Shown: positions 41,726-51,498 of the stretch, piece after piece | Position numbering within the stretch: position 1 is the first letter of the stretch | How the letters are laid out: each line of letters opens with the position of its first letter | NCBI GenBank assembly: GCA_965216195.1 | Contig: OZ244151.1 | Span: 2,356,001-2,420,000 of the forward strand | DNA: 64,000 bases | Reading direction: 5' to 3' | From: Aridibacter sp965216195 | GTDB lineage: Bacteria; Acidobacteriota; Blastocatellia; Pyrinomonadales; Pyrinomonadaceae | The notes under the pieces: generated by a model | The model's database searches: none | What the model saw: the letters and a program-made list of their open reading frames with translations, nothing else | What the model was told of the DNA's origin: nothing | Translations under genes and position numbers: made by a program

Positions 41726-42958
41726 CTACAATTTGCATGTTTTACGGTATAAATCCTTAATGTCTTTCACCAACCGCTCAACCGAATAATTTTGTAATAC
41801 AAAATTTTTCCCACGCTTAGCCGCGCCGGAAGCTGCTTTTTTATTTTCAGTTAAATACAGCAAGCCCCGATAGAATCCCTCTTCATCGTCGGATTCAACT
41901 AAAATACCACGCTCGCAAACCGTAAAGCCATTCCCATTTACTTCATTCTCTCGTCCGAGTAAATCTACAACCCCGCCAACCTTCGTAGAAATCACAGGTT
42001 TTGCGTTTGCCATTCCTTCAATAATGGAAAGAGGAGTGCCTTCGTTAAAAGAGGTCAAAGCAATTATATCAAGCCCTGCATAAAAAACTTCGGGATCATT
42101 TCGGTTTCCCGTAAATATGACAGACACCCCGATTCCCGTTTCCTCTACTTTCTTTTCCAGACCCTCTCGCAAATTGCCGTTTCCTATAACTACAAATTTC
42201 ACTTCGGGAGTCTCCGCCCCTTTCGAATCTTTATACAGCTTCGCAGCTCTTAAAAAGAGGTCGTGATTTTTAACCTCGGTAAGTCTCCCGACCAACCCAA
42301 CAAGGATCGTTTCATCGCTAACACCAACCTCGTCACGAAATGCTTTTCGGTTTAGCTCCGAACCCTCAAATTTGTGCAAATCGATACCTAGCCGCACAAT
42401 TTCAAACTGCTCAGATTTTCCAATCCCGAATTTTTGGTTGATCTCACGCTTCTGTTGCTCGCTAATGACAACGATCTTGTCCGTTGCAAGCGCAGCAAGC
42501 GCTCTTTCAATAAACAGAAAAATCTTTGTTTTAAGGTTTCCGTAGTAGCTATGAAAAACGTGTCCATGAAAAGTGTGAAAAATTTTGACCTGACGAGGTT
42601 TACCAATCAGCGTTTTCGGAGTAAGCCAGCGATAGAAAAACCCTGCGGTTCGACCGATGGTTCCTGCCTTCGCGGTATGAGTATGAATAACATCTGGCTT
42701 TTCCTTGCGTATATGAGAATAAACTTTCCATAACGAGAATAAATCTTTTGGCGATAGCTCCCTGCTCATTTCCTCAACAAACACAGGCTTTACCCCATGT
42801 TCACGAGCAAAATAAGCCATGTCCTCTTCCCCTTCGGGAACACGCCCTGTGATCAAAGTCGACTCAAATTCCTCATCGCTAAGAGATTCCGTAAGCCACA
42901 CCACATGCCGCGCCGGTCCGCCAACGTTAAGTCTTGCAATCGCTCTGACAATCTTCAT
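41726..42958 (-). CDS. glycosyltransferase, family 4-like
   Basis: 410 residues with a two-lobe GT-B fold. The N-terminus is IARLNVGGPARHVVWL, and the donor-binding C-lobe has VGRLTEVKNHDLFLRAAK, TSFNEGTPLSIIEGMANAKPVISTKVGG. It would transfer a sugar from a nucleotide donor to a lipid-linked acceptor on the cytoplasmic side. Donor and acceptor are not predictable. It lies between the WecA fusion and the sulfate-activation gene, all on the minus strand. Confidence 0.85.
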   Translation of the reverse strand: MKIVRAIARLNVGGPARHVVWLTESLSDEEFESTLITGRVPEGEEDMAYFAREHGVKPVFVEEMSRELSPKDLFSLWKVYSHIRKEKPDVIHTHTAKAGTIGRTAGFFYRWLTPKTLIGKPRQVKIFHTFHGHVFHSYYGNLKTKIFLFIERALAALATDKIVVISEQQKREINQKFGIGKSEQFEIVRLGIDLHKFEGSELNRKAFRDEVGVSDETILVGLVGRLTEVKNHDLFLRAAKLYKDSKGAETPEVKFVVIGNGNLREGLEKKVEETGIGVSVIFTGNRNDPEVFYAGLDIIALTSFNEGTPLSIIEGMANAKPVISTKVGGVVDLLGRENEVNGNGFTVCERGILVESDDEEGFYRGLLYLTENKKAASGAAKRGKNFVLQNYSVERLVKDIKDLYRKTCKL

Positions 42959-43021
42959 AAAAAAATAGCCGCAAACAATTATGGTTTACGGCTCATTATC
43001 CTATCATCAAGTGCTGCTTTC

Positions 43022-44773
43022 TCAGACGGCGTTTCCACCAGCATTTGCTTGAACCCCAGTTTGCGCCGCTTCAAGAATGAAACCGCGTTCCAATAGAAAG
43101 GAGACAATTTTCTCAGCATTTTCCTCTGCAGTTTCAGCAACGGTATCGATTGTGAGTTCAGGATTCGTTGGTGCTTCATAAGGATCGTCTACGCCTGTAA
43201 AGTTCTTAATTTTGCCTTCCCGGGCAAGCTTGTACATTCCTTTCACGTCGCGTCCTTCACATACTTCAAGCGGAGTATCAACGAAAACCTCAATAAAATT
43301 ATCGCTTCCAACCAGTGCGCGACATTCATTCCTGGTCGCCCGGTAGGGACTCACCGCCGCACACACGACCGCACCTCCATGACGCACGATTTCAGAGGCT
43401 ACAAAACCAATTCGGCGAATATTCGTATCCCGATCTTCCTTGCTAAACCCTAGCCCTTTGGATAGATGCGTTCGCACAACATCGCCGTCCAAGACCGTGA
43501 GCGAACGCCCAAACTCGAACAACCTATTGACCAACACATCGGCTGTAGTAGATTTCCCCGATCCGCTCAAACCGGTAAACCATATGCAAAAGCCACGCTC
43601 ATGCATCGGCGGATGGGCTTTTTGTAAAATCGCCGCAACCTCGGGCCGTGAAAACCAGGAAGGGATCAACTTACCTTTTCCAAGGTAATCCTCCCGAATC
43701 TGAGTTCCGGATAGACTAAGCGTCCTTTTACCTTTGTTATTGACTCTTTCTCCATACCGATCCTCATCAACTAAGTAGGCTAATTCTTTGAACAATATCG
43801 GCTTAACTCCAATTTCATCACTATGCTTTTGCAGCAACTCCTGTGCTTCAAAGGGACCATAAAAAGGCTTACCCGAGGAATCAACTCCAGGTCCTGCGTG
43901 ATCCCTTCCAATAATAAAGTGATTTGCGCCGTAATTTCGCCTAACAATAGCGTGCAAAAGCGCTTCTTTTGGTCCCGCCATTCTCATTGCCAGCGGTAAT
44001 AATGAGAGCAAAGTGCGACTAGTGTCATAGTGGTTTTCGATTAACGCCCTGTATGTTCGTACTCGCGTAAAATGATCAACGTCGCCGGGCTTTGTCATCC
44101 CTACCACCGGATGAATCAAAAGAGCGCCGTCAACTTCTTCCATGGCACGCTTCGTCATTTCCTCGTGAACCCGGTGAATCGGGTTTCGCGTCTGAAAAGC
44201 CACCACATTTTCATAACCCATTTCTGTCAGACGCTCTCGGGTTTCCATAGGTGTCAACCTTAACTCTTCAAAATTATGATGGCGTGGAAGAGAAATCACT
44301 TGCAATTCTCCGGAAATATTTATTTTTCCCCAAGAATTCATTTGGGCAACTATCGGATGACGAGAATCTTTCGTGCCATAAGCAAGCAACGCTTCTCGTT
44401 CCCGATCAGGTTTGTATATTTCCTCGATACGCATCAGCGCAAGAATATTATTTTTTCTGTCCGCAAGGGCTATCTCTTGGTCCAAGCTAACTTCAAAATC
44501 GGAACTGATCGACAGAGTAATCGGGAGGGGAAATAAGGTGCCATCGGCAAGCCTCAACGCCTCTAAAACCGAATCCAGATCATCTTTCCCCATGAATTCA
44601 TTAACCGGAGAAAACCCGCCAACGGCTAACATCTCCAGGTCACACAAATTTCTTGCTGATAGCTGAAGCCTCGCGAGATTTGCCGCCTTTCGCCCAAGTT
44701 CCCGTTTTTTTTGATCGTCAGTAACTAACGACTCGTCTAGATTGTTGCAGTAAGGTGAAATTAGAGTATCCAT
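43022..44773 (-). CDS. sat/cysC: bifunctional ATP sulfurylase / APS kinase (PAPS synthase)
   Basis: 583 residues. The N-terminal sulfurylase part has QTRNPIH at 194-200 and GRDHAGPG at 289-296, the nucleotide and sulfate site. The C-terminal APS kinase part has the P-loop GLSGSGKST at 401-409 and CRALVGSDNFIEVF, then DTPLEVCEGRD. The single chain would make adenylylsulfate and then PAPS from sulfate and 2 ATP. No sulfate reduction genes are in the window, but two sulfotransferases are (58941-59771 and 61586-62575). That makes it likely that the PAPS feeds sulfation of the polysaccharide or of a surface molecule rather than cysteine synthesis. Confidence 0.92.
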   Translation of the reverse strand: MDTLISPYCNNLDESLVTDDQKKRELGRKAANLARLQLSARNLCDLEMLAVGGFSPVNEFMGKDDLDSVLEALRLADGTLFPLPITLSISSDFEVSLDQEIALADRKNNILALMRIEEIYKPDREREALLAYGTKDSRHPIVAQMNSWGKINISGELQVISLPRHHNFEELRLTPMETRERLTEMGYENVVAFQTRNPIHRVHEEMTKRAMEEVDGALLIHPVVGMTKPGDVDHFTRVRTYRALIENHYDTSRTLLSLLPLAMRMAGPKEALLHAIVRRNYGANHFIIGRDHAGPGVDSSGKPFYGPFEAQELLQKHSDEIGVKPILFKELAYLVDEDRYGERVNNKGKRTLSLSGTQIREDYLGKGKLIPSWFSRPEVAAILQKAHPPMHERGFCIWFTGLSGSGKSTTADVLVNRLFEFGRSLTVLDGDVVRTHLSKGLGFSKEDRDTNIRRIGFVASEIVRHGGAVVCAAVSPYRATRNECRALVGSDNFIEVFVDTPLEVCEGRDVKGMYKLAREGKIKNFTGVDDPYEAPTNPELTIDTVAETAEENAEKIVSFLLERGFILEAAQTGVQANAGGNAV

Positions 44774-44911
44774 AAAATTGTTTTAGTAGCTCATTTGTCA
44801 AATTGAGTTAGACAAACGTAAATTATCGGAAGGAACCCTTCATTTTGCAAACCAAGATGACCAATTTTTAGGAGTCATGGAGTTCCTTCTAGTTCTACTG
44901 ACTTCTACCTT

Positions 44912-46795
44912 CTAATCAATAAACTGCTGAAACCAAAGTTCAAGCATTAAAAGTGCCCAGATTTGGAAAGTTCGATCGCGTTTCGCCGAAACGTGTTCGT
45001 CAAGGTATCTTGTTACAACTTCAGGTTTTGTAATTCCACGCTTTAGAGATTTTTCCGAAAGCAAAATCTCTTTCACAAAATCTTTCATATCCGTACGAAG
45101 CCAATTTCCGATCGGAACACCGAATCCCATCTTGCGCCGATAAACAACCTCTTTAGGTACTAATCTCGCCGCAACCCGCTTGAGTAAGGATTTTGTTTCA
45201 AGCCGTTTCATCTTAATACTTTCGGGCAAGCTAGCAGCAAATTCGATTACTTCATGATCGAGAAACGGCGAACGCGCTTCCAATGAATTCGCCATTGAAG
45301 CAATATCAACTTTTACCAATAAATCATTTGGTAGGTAGGTCATTTGGTCAGTCAAAAGCGTTGCGTCAACAACTCCTGAGCCGTTTGTTTTCGAAAACCA
45401 GTTTTCGAAATCCTCACTCGAACGATTTCCGGCAACTAAAGCAGCAAAATTATCAGTATAAAGAGCTTCTTTAGCATCCCGATAAAACGTTGACATCCAA
45501 CGGAAATATCTTTCTGATTTTGGCAACGAAGCCGCCTCCAGAAAACGTTTCGCGTCTCGAACACGAGATTTTTTTATCTCCGAAGTTGGAATCAAATTTA
45601 TCGGCTTTTCGACAAACAGTTTACGAGCAAGCTTTGGAAAACGATGATAAATTTCGGCAATGCGCATCGCAGCGTGGCGCTCATAGCCGGCAAACGATTC
45701 GTCGCCTCCATCACCGTTTAATGCAACGGTTACAAATTCCCGCGTCTCTTTTGAAACGTAATAAGTCGGAATCGCTGAAGAATCCGCGTATGGTTCGCCG
45801 TAATGCTGGACTAATTTTGGAAGAACTTCAAGGGCATCTGGTTTAACGATAAATTCGTTATACTCAGCGCCCACGTGTTTGGCGACCTGTTTAGCGTATT
45901 TTAATTCGCTAAAATCCTGTTCTTCAAACCCAATTGAAAACGTCGTAACAGGCGTTTCCGATTCCTGCGCCATCAGCGCAACAACAGCCGAAGAATCAAC
46001 TCCGCCTGACAAAAATGCTCCGAGCGGAACTTCCGAAATCAGACGCATTTTTGTCGCTTCCCGCAAAACTCGAGTCGTTTCTTCTTCCGCTTCTTCCTGC
46101 GTGATTTTTATTTTTTTTGAAAAATCGGGAAGCCAATATCTTTTGGTTTCGATTTCGCCATCTTTCCAACGAAGCCAATGGCCCGGCTCAAGTTTGCGTA
46201 TACTTTTGAATGACGTTTGAGGCGCAGGAACACAAAGATAGGATAGATAGGAGTCAATCGCTTCATAATCGACTTCGCGGGAGATGTCTGGATGCTCTAA
46301 AACCGCTTGGAATTCCGAGCCAAAAATCAAATCACCGTTTGGCTGATGGGAGAAAAGAAGCGGTTTCTGCCCGACTCTATCCCGCGCAAGAAAGAGAGTC
46401 TTTTCCGCATCATCCCAGATTGCAATCGCAAACATTCCTCGCAAATGCTGCAAACTATCAACACCGTATTTTTCGTAAAGGTGAAGGATTACTTCCGTAT
46501 CAGAATTTGTGTAAAATTTATTGCCTTCCTCTTCCAAATCCTTTCGAAGTTCTTGATAGTTATAGATTTCTCCATTAAAAACAATCGCTTTTGTTTTATC
46601 GTGATTAAAAATCGGCTGCTGTCCGCTTGCGAGGTCAATTATTGAAAGCCGCCGCATTGCCAAACCGATATTTTCTTTAAAAAAGAAGCCATCCTCATCG
46701 GGACCCCGATGCACGATAGCTTGATTCATTTTTTCTAAAATTTCTCGGTTTACTTTGCGTGAGCCCGTGTTTGCAATTCCAACAATTCCGCACAT
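44912..46795 (-). CDS. asnB: asparagine synthase (glutamine-hydrolysing) family amidotransferase
   Basis: 627 residues. Cys2 is the class II glutaminase nucleophile (MCGIVGIAN). The synthetase part has the SGGVDSS loop (263-269). Full-length homologues in polysaccharide loci often amidate a sugar carboxyl rather than make asparagine, and the genomic position between EPS genes supports that here; sequence alone does not decide. It is preceded by a GT-C-like gene and followed by the PAPS synthase gene on the same strand. Confidence 0.85.
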   Translation of the reverse strand: MCGIVGIANTGSRKVNREILEKMNQAIVHRGPDEDGFFFKENIGLAMRRLSIIDLASGQQPIFNHDKTKAIVFNGEIYNYQELRKDLEEEGNKFYTNSDTEVILHLYEKYGVDSLQHLRGMFAIAIWDDAEKTLFLARDRVGQKPLLFSHQPNGDLIFGSEFQAVLEHPDISREVDYEAIDSYLSYLCVPAPQTSFKSIRKLEPGHWLRWKDGEIETKRYWLPDFSKKIKITQEEAEEETTRVLREATKMRLISEVPLGAFLSGGVDSSAVVALMAQESETPVTTFSIGFEEQDFSELKYAKQVAKHVGAEYNEFIVKPDALEVLPKLVQHYGEPYADSSAIPTYYVSKETREFVTVALNGDGGDESFAGYERHAAMRIAEIYHRFPKLARKLFVEKPINLIPTSEIKKSRVRDAKRFLEAASLPKSERYFRWMSTFYRDAKEALYTDNFAALVAGNRSSEDFENWFSKTNGSGVVDATLLTDQMTYLPNDLLVKVDIASMANSLEARSPFLDHEVIEFAASLPESIKMKRLETKSLLKRVAARLVPKEVVYRRKMGFGVPIGNWLRTDMKDFVKEILLSEKSLKRGITKPEVVTRYLDEHVSAKRDRTFQIWALLMLELWFQQFID

Positions 46796-46831
46796 CTTAT
46801 TATTTCACAACCATATGAAGACGCACAGTAG

Positions 46832-48196
46832 TTAACCTATGGGCGCCTCGGCATTTCGTCTAAGCCTTTTGTTAGACCTAAGTATTTCAGCATTCCTAAG
46901 GGCCTTTTTGTTTTCTCTACGCTCTTTAACCAAGGTCCACCCAACCGCAACAAACATAAACAAAAAAACCTGAATCTGAATCCTGTGCCGATACGCCGTG
47001 CCGATGTTGCCTTGAAATAAGGAATACGCGAGCGTAAGCATCAGGCTGAAAATTATTATTCCAAGGGCATCGCGTAGTCTATGCCGAATCGTATAAATTA
47101 TTCCCATTACAAGCAGAGGAATTGACAACCACCAGATAATCATATCCGGTAACGCAATTAAAAATGTTGTGTTTGAAAAAATTTGCCAAGGGAATGGCGC
47201 AAACATTACGTACACAAAACCTACTGGGAGTGCAGAAATTGCTCCTTCCGTAGTCGAAACATCTAATTCCTGTCCGAAGCCCGATCCTGCCTGCGCAGCG
47301 CCCGATCTTGCCCTCTGCAGCTGCTCCAAACCACCATACTTTTCGAGATTTGTGCCCGCATCACGACCCACACCAAGATAAGCTAATCCAAGCCCCAGAA
47401 CCATCAAAATTATCAGATTCCTCACAATCGATTGATTTGACTTCCCTGATCCCACCAGAAATGCCCCCAGCATCGCTGCAGACATCATGTAAAAAATATA
47501 GAAACGAAGCGAAAGAACTCCAAAAAGCGCTATCAATAAAACAACCGCGGAGGTGTAGTCAAATCTCTCGCGCAAATTAAGAATCATCGCCATTGCCAGG
47601 ACCAGACAAAAAACGATGAGTCCGTCTTTTAGCAATTGGCTGCTCCATATAACAAACGCAGGATAAAATCCCACCAATAATGCGGATACCAAACTTACCC
47701 GATCGTTTCTGAAAATTTTCCTGACGCAGACATAGACGAGCGGGACTGTCGCGGCACCAATTACAGCACAAAAGAATTGTGCAGCTAAAATATCAGAACC
47801 GGTAACGCTATATATTCCAGCAACTAAATACGTAATTCCCCACCCGATATCAGTGGAAAAATGCTCCAGGAATCGATCGCCGGAAGCCTCATGGAGCCCA
47901 AACCAGGAGCGCATAAGCTTCTTCCCAGCCAAGTGATATGTATTGGAATCCCCGGAAAATTTCTCACGAACCTCGAGTACATGAACGAATGTTCCGAAAA
48001 TCAATCTTGCAAACAGCGCAGTAACGAAAAGTCTTGTCAACAAAATTTTCGCATCCTCCCCAAAGTGCCAGATAATCGCCACAGTCACCGAAGAACAAAC
48101 GATTACAACAACAAGGGCTGCGTTGCCATCCGGGAAGGTGAAGGCAACTATCAGTATCCCAAGTACAAATGCCAATATTGCTAAAAGTCTGTCCAT
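46832..48196 (-). CDS. polytopic membrane protein, GT-C (GT39)-like
   Basis: 454 residues with about eleven TM helices. A first periplasmic loop contains SGDSNTYHLAGKKLM, in the place of the acidic catalytic loop of GT-C enzymes. The C-terminal part is basic and cytoplasmic. Such proteins usually transfer sugars from lipid carriers on the outer face of the inner membrane, or polymerise. A distant relation is all that I can claim. It is 11 bp from the epimerase gene and in the same direction. Confidence 0.58.
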   Translation of the reverse strand: MDRLLAILAFVLGILIVAFTFPDGNAALVVVIVCSSVTVAIIWHFGEDAKILLTRLFVTALFARLIFGTFVHVLEVREKFSGDSNTYHLAGKKLMRSWFGLHEASGDRFLEHFSTDIGWGITYLVAGIYSVTGSDILAAQFFCAVIGAATVPLVYVCVRKIFRNDRVSLVSALLVGFYPAFVIWSSQLLKDGLIVFCLVLAMAMILNLRERFDYTSAVVLLIALFGVLSLRFYIFYMMSAAMLGAFLVGSGKSNQSIVRNLIILMVLGLGLAYLGVGRDAGTNLEKYGGLEQLQRARSGAAQAGSGFGQELDVSTTEGAISALPVGFVYVMFAPFPWQIFSNTTFLIALPDMIIWWLSIPLLVMGIIYTIRHRLRDALGIIIFSLMLTLAYSLFQGNIGTAYRHRIQIQVFLFMFVAVGWTLVKERRENKKALRNAEILRSNKRLRRNAEAPIG

Positions 48197-48207
48197 GGAA
48201 GGTCGTT

Positions 48208-49326
48208 TTATTTTACAAGATTATGTGAAGCGAGTTCCGCCGTGGCCGCTTCTACCTTATCAACCGGAGACTGATTACCGACCCAATTAAGTAGCTCAGA
48301 CAATCCGTGCTCAAGCTCCACCGTGGGTTGAAAGCCCAATAGCTCATTCGCCCGAGAGATATCCGCGACGCAGTGTCGAATGTCGCCTTCCCGGTATTTC
48401 CCAACGATAGTCGGTTCGATATCCTTTTGTAAACCCTTTCCGAGCATTCGGGAAACTTCGCCAACCGAAATCGCCCTGCCAGTTCCAACGTTGACTGCTT
48501 GATAATCGGCTTTTTCTTCTTCAAGCGCCAATATGTTTGCCTGAACGATATCCGAAACATGCACAAAATCTCTTGTCTGCTCGCCATCTTCGAAAATCAT
48601 TGGACTTTCGTCATTCATCAAACGGGAAGAAAAAATTGCACACACTCCTGTATATGGATTTGAAAGTGCTTGTCGGGTGCCGTAGACGTTAAAATACCGC
48701 AGCGCAACCGTAGGGATCTTATACGCTCGCCCAACGCTTAAACAATACTGTTCCTGATCCTGTTTTGAAACCGCATAAACAGAGGTGGGAAAAAGTGATT
48801 TCTCTTCTGGTGTGCCAATAGGAACCGTTTCGCTAGCGCAATTCGGACACTTTACTTCCCAATCGTGTTTGGCAAGCTGGTCGTCAGATCGAAGCTCAGG
48901 AAATACCTTTTCGTCGCAGTCCTTGCAAAAATAAGCTCCTTCACCATAAATCGACATAGATGACGCAACAACCAATTTCCTAAACTGCCCGGCGCGTTTA
49001 ATCATTTCCTCCAGCAAAACAGCCGTACCTAAATCATTCGCTTTTACATATCGAACAATTTCATACATCGATTGCCCTACACCAACCTCTGCCGCCTTGT
49101 GATAGACGACCTCTACGTCTTCCAGAGCTTTTGAGACCGCCTCGCGATCACATACATCAGCTTTAACAAACTCGGCCTCTTTGTTTATGTGCTCGGGCAC
49201 CTTACCTTGATGAACTTGTTCGACCAAAGAATCAAGGATTCGAACATCGTGCCCCTTTTCGACAAGTTCATCGACTAAATGTGAGCCAATAAAACCGGCA
49301 CCACCAGTAACTAAAACTTTTTTCAT
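48208..49326 (-). CDS. NAD-dependent sugar epimerase with four-Cys insert (dTDP-rhamnose 4-epimerase-like)
   Basis: 372 residues of extended SDR type. The NAD motif is GGAGFIGS (8-15); the catalytic pair is Tyr184 and Lys188 (YAVSKQ). Between about 133 and 164 is an insert with CKDC (Cys134, Cys137) and CPNC (Cys160, Cys163), which would hold a zinc ion. Sugar epimerases with such an insert are known in rhamnose and talose pathways, for example the dTDP-L-rhamnose 4-epimerase type. The substrate is inferred from that likeness only. The catalytic set is complete. Confidence 0.82.
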   Translation of the reverse strand: MKKVLVTGGAGFIGSHLVDELVEKGHDVRILDSLVEQVHQGKVPEHINKEAEFVKADVCDREAVSKALEDVEVVYHKAAEVGVGQSMYEIVRYVKANDLGTAVLLEEMIKRAGQFRKLVVASSMSIYGEGAYFCKDCDEKVFPELRSDDQLAKHDWEVKCPNCASETVPIGTPEEKSLFPTSVYAVSKQDQEQYCLSVGRAYKIPTVALRYFNVYGTRQALSNPYTGVCAIFSSRLMNDESPMIFEDGEQTRDFVHVSDIVQANILALEEEKADYQAVNVGTGRAISVGEVSRMLGKGLQKDIEPTIVGKYREGDIRHCVADISRANELLGFQPTVELEHGLSELLNWVGNQSPVDKVEAATAELASHNLVK

Positions 49327-49349
49327 TCAATTGCTCCAAACATATTTTC

Positions 49350-50459
49350 TTACACCCTTGATCTCGCTATCGTTTCCCTAACAACGTCTGCAAACAACTC
49401 AGCACATCTTTTCATCGAATACTGGGCCACCACGGTATTCCTTGCTTCGCGCCCAAGCCGCGTACGTAATTCCCGATTATCAATAAGTTTATCAAAGTAC
49501 TCCAACCATTCCTCTTGCGTTTTTGCAAGAAATCCGTTTTTCCCGGGTTCGATCACATCGCGATTAGCCCCCATATCCGTACAAATCGCCGGAATACCCA
49601 AAGACATATACTGCAGCGCTTTTAAAGCACACTTGCCTCGAGACCATTCATCATCCGGCGTCGGCATGATCCCAATATCTATCTCGGCGATTTCGGCAAC
49701 TTCTGTTTCAGGTGACCATTCCTTCCAAGTACAGGGAATTGTTTTAAACGATGGCTCTCGATTCGAAATTACGCGGAGCTCCGCGTCTTCGCGTCGTTTA
49801 AACAACTCTGCCAACGTAGGCTCGAACGCCTCTAAATGATATTGAGATGTAGAACTTCCCGTCCAACCAATAACAACTTTTGCACCACGATCTATTTGTT
49901 TTTCTTTCGTCTGATATTTATCGGTATCAATACTCGTCGGAACAATAAACACATTTTGATTGAACTGCTTGGCGTAATCAGCCAAATGCGAATTTCCGAC
50001 AGTTACGCTAGTGCTGATCTTACAAATATCTGCAGTTTTCTCTGCAAATTTTAGCCAACCAAATCGCTTATTCGCATCTGAAGTATTGGTCAAATAAATC
50101 GCGTCGTCAAAATCAAAAATGATTGGATTATTTCGAAACTTCAATAAACGCTCTAAAAGCGCGGGACCAACGAAACTTGCCGTTCTGAATAAATAAACAA
50201 CATCGTAATCTGAGGCTTTTACTACGTCCCTGAATCTTTTAAGAATCGCACGAGACATTCCCAGCGTTTTAGCCCAAAAACGACCCTCTTTATACAGGAC
50301 GGACCGAAGGCGATCATCCGAAAACGCAAAATAGTCGATATCGATATTCATTTCCGTAAGGTACGACTCCCATTGTTCAAGACGAAAACGCTGCCCCGGG
50401 GTGGTATCGTAAGGATCCAACATTAAGGCACAAACCCTAAGCCTTTTATTATCGTTCAT
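49350..50459 (-). CDS. glycosyltransferase, family 4-like
   Basis: 369 residues of GT-B type. The C-lobe has VVIGWTGSSTSQYHLEAFEP, MPTPDDEWSRGKCALKALQYMSLG and a final NGFLAKTQEEW. The N-lobe is short and has YDVVYLFRTASFVGPALLERLL. It is likely cytoplasmic or peripheral at the membrane. It lies 24 bp upstream of the epimerase gene. Sugar specificity is unknown. Confidence 0.82.
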   Translation of the reverse strand: MNDNKRLRVCALMLDPYDTTPGQRFRLEQWESYLTEMNIDIDYFAFSDDRLRSVLYKEGRFWAKTLGMSRAILKRFRDVVKASDYDVVYLFRTASFVGPALLERLLKFRNNPIIFDFDDAIYLTNTSDANKRFGWLKFAEKTADICKISTSVTVGNSHLADYAKQFNQNVFIVPTSIDTDKYQTKEKQIDRGAKVVIGWTGSSTSQYHLEAFEPTLAELFKRREDAELRVISNREPSFKTIPCTWKEWSPETEVAEIAEIDIGIMPTPDDEWSRGKCALKALQYMSLGIPAICTDMGANRDVIEPGKNGFLAKTQEEWLEYFDKLIDNRELRTRLGREARNTVVAQYSMKRCAELFADVVRETIARSRV

Positions 50460-50558
50460 GACGGTGATCGCGACCTGCTAAGCAGCGCAAGTGCTGATTA
50501 TATTGCATTTGTCAGCATGCATCAAAGCACACCTACTTCTTAGAATTATGCCAATGAA

Positions 50559-51473
50559 TCAGCATTTTTGTAACCAGATTGACAGTTGCATTCCGGAGTT
50601 GGTTTTCTGCATGTACCATCTGAATATCGGATGAAAAAAGGATGGCATGTAATAAATGTTGCAGACGTAATATCGGTGGGAAACGATCTCATATCTATTT
50701 TCCATGGCGTGCTCCTCAAAAGATTTGTATCCAAATTCAAACAAGTGGAACGGCTCGTGCATCGGGCTAATATTCGTTACGTAGTTAGTTCCGATAGCTC
50801 GATAATAAAAGTTTATTATTTTAGCCATCAGGTAATCGGAAGAAGGCACTTCCATATGCATTACGCCCTTTGGTTTAAGCCATCTTAACGCTTTAATAAT
50901 ACTTTTTGACGGATTGTATAAGTGTTCAAGCACAGCTCCAAAAGTTATAAAATCAAATTGTTCGTTGGGGAACTCAGCCTCTTCAAGCATTCCAAGTTTC
51001 AGTTTATTCGGATCCACACCCATTTTGTCCATTGCGCGATCTCTAAACTGAGGCGATGGTTCTAGACCGTAGGCATCAAAACCCTCGCGTTTTAGAGATT
51101 TCATGCACTTCCCTATTCCCGCACCGATGTCTAAAGCTTTCATCCCTTTCCTAAATAAAAGAAGTTCTTTCGCTTTCGAGATTTCTTCAGAAAAATAAGT
51201 CGAATTCAGCTCAAAATATTCTTCTCTCCAGTAATTTTCCGGTAGAACTCCATAATGATCTTTAATGTCAACTGGAACCGGCTGAGGGTTAGAATAAATC
51301 AGATGGCAGTTGCTGCATTTGATAACTGAAGTTGTAATGCCTTGCTTTTTCCTAGGTCTTAAACCTTGTGAACAATTCATCCTTTGACCCAAAACCTTGT
51401 TTCGAGCCGTTTCTTGACCGCACATATTGCACGAACAAATCTCCCTGAATATGTAACGCATTTCTTTCATCAT
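50559..51473 (-). CDS. SAM-dependent methyltransferase with N-terminal Cys domain
   Basis: 304 residues. The first 65 carry CNMC, a single Cys and CSNC, probably a zinc site of the kind found ahead of methyltransferases in sugar pathways. Motif I is ALDIGAGIGKCMKS, about residue 115, followed by ITFGAVLEHLYNP, a typical class I pattern (Methyltransf_23-like). It would methylate a nucleotide-sugar or a chain end. It is preceded by a GT gene on the same strand. Confidence 0.8.
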   Translation of the reverse strand: MMKEMRYIFREICSCNMCGQETARNKVLGQRMNCSQGLRPRKKQGITTSVIKCSNCHLIYSNPQPVPVDIKDHYGVLPENYWREEYFELNSTYFSEEISKAKELLLFRKGMKALDIGAGIGKCMKSLKREGFDAYGLEPSPQFRDRAMDKMGVDPNKLKLGMLEEAEFPNEQFDFITFGAVLEHLYNPSKSIIKALRWLKPKGVMHMEVPSSDYLMAKIINFYYRAIGTNYVTNISPMHEPFHLFEFGYKSFEEHAMENRYEIVSHRYYVCNIYYMPSFFHPIFRWYMQKTNSGMQLSIWLQKC

Positions 51474-51498
51474 GAATTATTTCTGCTTTTAAAAAAAC

